The notes beneath the pieces are model-generated. The model was not told where the DNA came from, searched no databases, and worked only from the letters and a program-made list of their open reading frames with translations. The translations under genes and the position numbers were made by a program. Positions 60,692 through 64,000 of a stretch of DNA of 64,000 bases are shown here, piece by piece. The DNA comes from Vibrio pacinii DSM 19139 (lineage in GTDB: Bacteria > Pseudomonadota > Gammaproteobacteria > Enterobacterales > Vibrionaceae): the NCBI RefSeq assembly GCF_000711795.1, contig NZ_JONH01000013.1, positions 62,001 through 126,000 of the forward strand, written 5' to 3'. How positions within the stretch are numbered: the stretch's first letter is position 1; every line of letters begins with the position of its first letter.

Positions 60692-61825
60692 TTAACAGCA
60701 GACTAGGCAATTTCTACCACTGTTTTTGGCTTGATACATGCATTTATCAGCTCGCTTTAACAACTGATGGGGCTTAATCTTCTCAGCATAAACTTCAGTA
60801 CAGCCAATACTCATCGTCAGTACACCACAAGGAGTACCGGGGTTGCGTAAGTTGAGTTCTTGTACCAAGGTTAACAACCTTTGAGCGATTTTTTTTCCTT
60901 GTTCTATATCCATCTCATGAAGAGTCACCACCAGTTCCTCTCCGCCATAACGATATAAATTATCATCATGTCGCAGGGCCATATTTAAGGCTCCAACCAC
61001 TCTTTTAAGAGCGAGATCCCCTTCAAGGTGCCCCCAGTGATCGTTGTATTTTTTGAAGTAATCGATGTCACACATCAATAAAACAAAGGGCTTATTGTTG
61101 GTTCGATGATGTTCAATATAATTAGGCAGATCATCAACCATCGCTCGTCGATTTAGGACTCCCGTTAAATCATCTCGCCGGGCATTATCTTTCCAGCGCT
61201 GGGAAGTTTCTTTTTCTTCAATGATAATTCTGGCCTGAGCCATATAAAAAAGCCCAAAAAAAATCACGGCAAAGACACTACCTACCACCCCTCGATAAAC
61301 AAAGTCATGGTAGGCATTTGTTTTGTCCAACAACTCCCCAACCAGAACGCTTCTTTGGTGTTCCTGCTGCGCTTCTATACTTGAGGTACAATCAATCGCG
61401 GCAAATAAGTGCTTGCCATAAGTTGAGGGGGAAAGAGGGGTATTGTCTGATTGATTGATGACTTCACCATTCAGTGTATCTAGGTGTTGCAAAGTCTCAT
61501 TAGTGCATGGATATGTTGAAAGATAGGAACCAAAATTGAGCAGCGCGTAGGCCATATCTAACTCATAGGCGACCTCATCCACTGATGTATTTCCAGCGAT
61601 AAGAAGCTCTAGCGCATTCAACATATGCTCTCTAGAGCGGAAGGCAAAAGGGCGTTCAGTAATTTTATCTGAGCTCTCAAAAAAACGCAGCACTTGCTCG
61701 GTTTGAGGCCGTATTGCGCCTAAGTACAAAAAAATCAACAATAACAGCACACAACAGCAACCCACACCACCTAAAACAGACCCTTTAAGCAGCACACTTT
61801 TAATGTTCTTATACCAAGGCTTCAT
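60692..61825 (-). CDS. Membrane diguanylate cyclase (GGDEF)
   Basis: Inner-membrane enzyme of 377 residues predicted to make cyclic di-GMP. TM1 is at about 11-37 and TM2 at about 179-199. The periplasmic region between them (about 140 residues, mostly helical) has two cysteines, Cys107 and Cys146, which could pair. The cytoplasmic GGDEF domain (about 215-375) has an intact active site GGEEL at 294-298 and an inhibitory I-site RHDD at 285-288, five residues before it. The start ATG overlaps the stop of the upstream gene by one base (TAATG). The pair looks like a periplasmic sensor and its output enzyme. Confidence 0.92.
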   Translation of the reverse strand: MKPWYKNIKSVLLKGSVLGGVGCCCVLLLLIFLYLGAIRPQTEQVLRFFESSDKITERPFAFRSREHMLNALELLIAGNTSVDEVAYELDMAYALLNFGSYLSTYPCTNETLQHLDTLNGEVINQSDNTPLSPSTYGKHLFAAIDCTSSIEAQQEHQRSVLVGELLDKTNAYHDFVYRGVVGSVFAVIFFGLFYMAQARIIIEEKETSQRWKDNARRDDLTGVLNRRAMVDDLPNYIEHHRTNNKPFVLLMCDIDYFKKYNDHWGHLEGDLALKRVVGALNMALRHDDNLYRYGGEELVVTLHEMDIEQGKKIAQRLLTLVQELNLRNPGTPCGVLTMSIGCTEVYAEKIKPHQLLKRADKCMYQAKNSGRNCLVCC

Positions 61826-62292
61826 TAATTAGCTTCTATCCTAACCACCATCCAAATCCAATTATTAAAATTCCTTAGATTGCTGGGGTCTCGCCCCTCA
61901 TAGCTAGACTCAACCAGCCTGACCGGGCCGTGTTGCCTGAGTGTCAAAGGCTGTCCATTTTCATGTGTCACTAATAACCAGTGTTTTTTCAGCCAATCAT
62001 CTAACTTAACGGCGTAACCGTCTAACGCCGTTAACGTTATAGAATTAGGCACTGCAGGAAAATGCTTTGCCAACAGATCCTCGACATAAACCCCTTTCAT
62101 TGCAACGTCTTGACTTCGATAGGGAGCATAAATCGTCATCTCCGTATCAGCTTGCTCTCTCAACTCAGCAACCGAGACTCGAACGATCTCATTGTTGGCC
62201 ACCAGTTCAATCATCTCAGTCGCGGCGTAACCTTTAATAGAGAATAGTAATGATAATAACAACAATATAGCGCGAGGGGCGAATTTACTCAT
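61825..62292 (-). CDS. Periplasmic protein of molybdopterin-oxidoreductase (SUOX) fold, cysteine-free
   Basis: Secreted protein of 155 residues: a signal peptide (residues 1-23, ending GYA-AT) then a small domain resembling the sulfite-oxidase/YedY molybdopterin-binding fold (VSVAELREQ, MKGVYVEDLL, LTALDGYAVKLDDW, LTLRQHGPVRLVESS, NFNNWIWMV). The full-size fold is about twice as long, and the protein contains no cysteine at all, whereas the catalytic enzymes need one to bind molybdenum. It is therefore probably not an oxidoreductase. The ATG at 62292 is chosen over a TTG at 62328. It is translationally coupled to the diguanylate cyclase. A ligand-binding or regulatory partner of that cyclase is my inference. 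Confidence 0.75.
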   Translation of the reverse strand: MSKFAPRAILLLLSLLFSIKGYAATEMIELVANNEIVRVSVAELREQADTEMTIYAPYRSQDVAMKGVYVEDLLAKHFPAVPNSITLTALDGYAVKLDDWLKKHWLLVTHENGQPLTLRQHGPVRLVESSYEGRDPSNLRNFNNWIWMVVRIEAN

Positions 62293-62439
62293 GTCAAGCA
62301 CCGTAAGAAAACCGTGTACTAATAACAATAGTCAAATATATTCACGTTTGAAAAGTATATTGATACATTTAAATATAATGTTCATTATCAGTAGGGTAAA
62401 CAGTACGAATATCAGTACTAAATGCAATAAGCCCAAAAT

Positions 62440-62464
62440 AAAAAAAGAGCGGCCTGCACCGCTC
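62440..62464 (-). terminator. Intrinsic terminator after aceA
   Basis: On the minus strand the stem GAGCGG/CCGCTC with a six-base loop is followed by TTTTTTT. It stands about 100 bases past the aceA stop and ends the transcript. Confidence 0.8.
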
Positions 62465-62502
62465 AAAAGCATGTCAACGTTTATGCCTAAACAGAATACC
62501 AA

Positions 62503-62550
62503 TAGCCAATCACTTGTCAGTTTTAGTCCAACAATGACAAGTGATGGCTA
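62503..62550 (-). repeat. Long imperfect hairpin directly after aceA
   Basis: TAGCCA-TCACTTGTCA pairs with its complement across a 15-base loop, with one bulged base: a 16-bp stem starting 13 bases past the aceA stop. No T-run follows, so it is distinct from the terminator 40 bases further on. It may stabilise the mRNA 3' end or be a 3'-UTR RNA. Confidence 0.6.
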
Positions 62551-62562
62551 AGCGGCAAGGGA

Positions 62563-63876
62563 TTAAAATTGGTCTTCTTCGGTTGACCCAGTCAATGCCG
62601 TCACTGATGAGTTACCACCTTGAATGGTGTTGGTCATCTTATCGAAGTAACCTGTGCCCACTTCTTGTTGGTGAGCAACGAAGGTGTAGCCTTTCTCCGC
62701 CGCTTGGAACTCAGGGCGCTGAACTTTCTCAACATAGTGACGCATTCCTTCTCCTTGCGCGTAATCATGCGCAAGTTCGAACATGTTGAACCACATATTG
62801 TGAATACCCGCCAACGTAATGAACTGGTACTTGTAGCCCATGTCCGATAGCTCTTGTTGGAACTTAGCAATGGTGTCTGCATCAAGGTTCTTCTCCCAGT
62901 TGAATGAAGGAGAACAGTTGTAAGCCAGCAGTTGATCTGGGTATTCAGCGTGGATTGCCTCAGCGAACTGACGAGCTTCTTCTAGACAAGGCGTTGCCGT
63001 TTCACACCAGATAAGGTCTGCATATGGCGCGTAAGCAAGACCACGAGAAATCGCTTGGTCGATACCAGCACGTACGCGGTAGAAACCCTCTTGAGTGCGC
63101 TCACCCACAATAAAGTCAGCATCGTAAGAGTCGCAATCAGACGTGATAAGATCCGCTGCGTTAGCATCTGTACGCGCAATCACTAAGGTTGTAGTACCAG
63201 CGACATCTGCCGCCAGACGCGCTGCAACAAGCTTTTGCACCGCTTCTTGAGTTGGAACCAATACCTTACCACCCATGTGACCACACTTTTTCACTGACGC
63301 GAGTTGGTCTTCGAAGTGCACACCGGCAGCACCGGCATCAATCATCGACTTCATCAGCTCATAAGCGTTAAGTACCCCGCCAAAGCCCGCTTCAGCGTCC
63401 GCTACGATAGGTAGGAAGTAGTCAATCGCGCCTTCATCCGCTGGAGACTTACCACCAGACCACTGAATTTGGTCTGCGCGACGGAACGAGTTGTTGATGC
63501 GTTTTACTACCGAAGGAACCGAATCCACTGGGTATAGTGATTGGTCTGGGTACATGGTTGATGCAGTGTTGTTATCTGCCGCTACCTGCCAGCCTGAAAG
63601 GTAAATCGCTTCGATACCCGCTTTAGCTTGCTGCACTGCTTGACCACCAGTTAGTGCGCCCAGACAGTTTACGTAACCTTTCTTAGCATCACCGTTGACC
63701 AGTGACCATAGTTTGTCAGCACCACGCTGAGCGATGGTATTTGCAGGTACCATTGAGCCACGTAGTTCAACAACCTCTTCCGCAGAGTAAGGACGTTTTA
63801 CATTTTTCCAGCGTGGATTGGTTGCCCAATCTTTTTCTAGAGCTTCAATTTGTTGGCGGCGAGTTAAGTTAGTCAT
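62563..63876 (-). CDS. aceA: Isocitrate lyase
   Basis: Isocitrate lyase splits isocitrate into glyoxylate and succinate, the first step of the glyoxylate shunt used for growth on acetate and fatty acids. The 437-residue protein shows the active-site signature KKCGHMGGK near residue 192 and the conserved segments [36 protein letters not shown] and [11 protein letters not shown]. It starts at the ATG at 63876 with a GAGGG-like ribosome-binding site. The 124 bases upstream to the window edge contain its promoter region or the link to aceB, which is not seen. Confidence 0.98.
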   Translation of the reverse strand: MTNLTRRQQIEALEKDWATNPRWKNVKRPYSAEEVVELRGSMVPANTIAQRGADKLWSLVNGDAKKGYVNCLGALTGGQAVQQAKAGIEAIYLSGWQVAADNNTASTMYPDQSLYPVDSVPSVVKRINNSFRRADQIQWSGGKSPADEGAIDYFLPIVADAEAGFGGVLNAYELMKSMIDAGAAGVHFEDQLASVKKCGHMGGKVLVPTQEAVQKLVAARLAADVAGTTTLVIARTDANAADLITSDCDSYDADFIVGERTQEGFYRVRAGIDQAISRGLAYAPYADLIWCETATPCLEEARQFAEAIHAEYPDQLLAYNCSPSFNWEKNLDADTIAKFQQELSDMGYKYQFITLAGIHNMWFNMFELAHDYAQGEGMRHYVEKVQRPEFQAAEKGYTFVAHQQEVGTGYFDKMTNTIQGGNSSVTALTGSTEEDQF

Positions 63877-64000
63877 CGGTCTATCCCTCTGTTGATGAGC
63901 GCTTTTGTGGTCGGCGCTTTGTTTTTATTGCCTTTGGCAGTACTTCCTTCTCTGCCATTGAGCATTCACGTTATTGTCAGGTTGTTGAGTTATTATCTGT

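Overview
This window is chromosomal DNA of a gammaproteobacterium, almost certainly a Vibrio or close relative. The grounds are protein content (a DUF2850 protein, long PstC/PstA proteins, CioAB-type oxidase, RodZ/BamB/YfgM order) and gene order that I recall from Vibrio cholerae for several blocks: phoB-phoR-pstS / ppx-ppk / pstC-pstA-pstB-phoU, queA-tgt-yajC-secD-secF, and rodZ-ispG-hisS-yfgM-bamB-der. There are no rRNA or tRNA genes, insertion sequences, prophage genes or CRISPR arrays. Most of the window is core genome.

Layout from left to right. Positions 1-10.9 kb are on the minus strand: der (cut by the window edge), bamB, yfgM, hisS, ispG, rodZ, rlmN, then csdE, tcdA, mltA and a DUF2850 membrane protein. 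argA (plus) and a small unrecognised ORF follow. The RecBCD genes occupy 12.9-22.4 kb. From 22.6 to 30.8 kb lies the main accessory-looking locus: a six-gene ABC importer of the glycerol type (glpS-T-P-Q-U-V order), read away from a divergent sigma-54 activator, with a recognisable -24/-12 promoter between them. Next come a TDT-family transporter with a YeiE-like LysR regulator, LexA-controlled yebG, and cutC.

From 34 to 46.4 kb is the phosphate regulon: phoU, pstB, pstA, pstC, ppk, ppx, a PstS-type binding protein, phoR and phoB. Pho boxes are visible before pstC, ppk and phoB, so uptake, polyphosphate turnover and the two-component system form one controlled unit. rdgC, trhP with its ferredoxin yfhL, cioAB behind a perfect FNR site, mepA and two little-known small genes follow. 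The protein-export and queuosine block (secF, secD, yajC, tgt, queA) is next. The right end holds a CBS-domain protein, a two-gene signalling pair (a periplasmic molybdopterin-oxidoreductase-fold protein without cysteine, translationally coupled to a membrane diguanylate cyclase) and aceA.

The items I find most worth following are the cysteine-free SUOX-fold protein/diguanylate cyclase pair; the glycerol-type importer, whose two ATPases have complementary defects and whose promoter looks sigma-54 dependent; the absence of pilF between rlmN and rodZ; and several strong unexplained inverted repeats (argA-recD, rdgC-trhP, trhP leader, aceA 3' region). Statements about other genomes are from memory and need a comparison to confirm.
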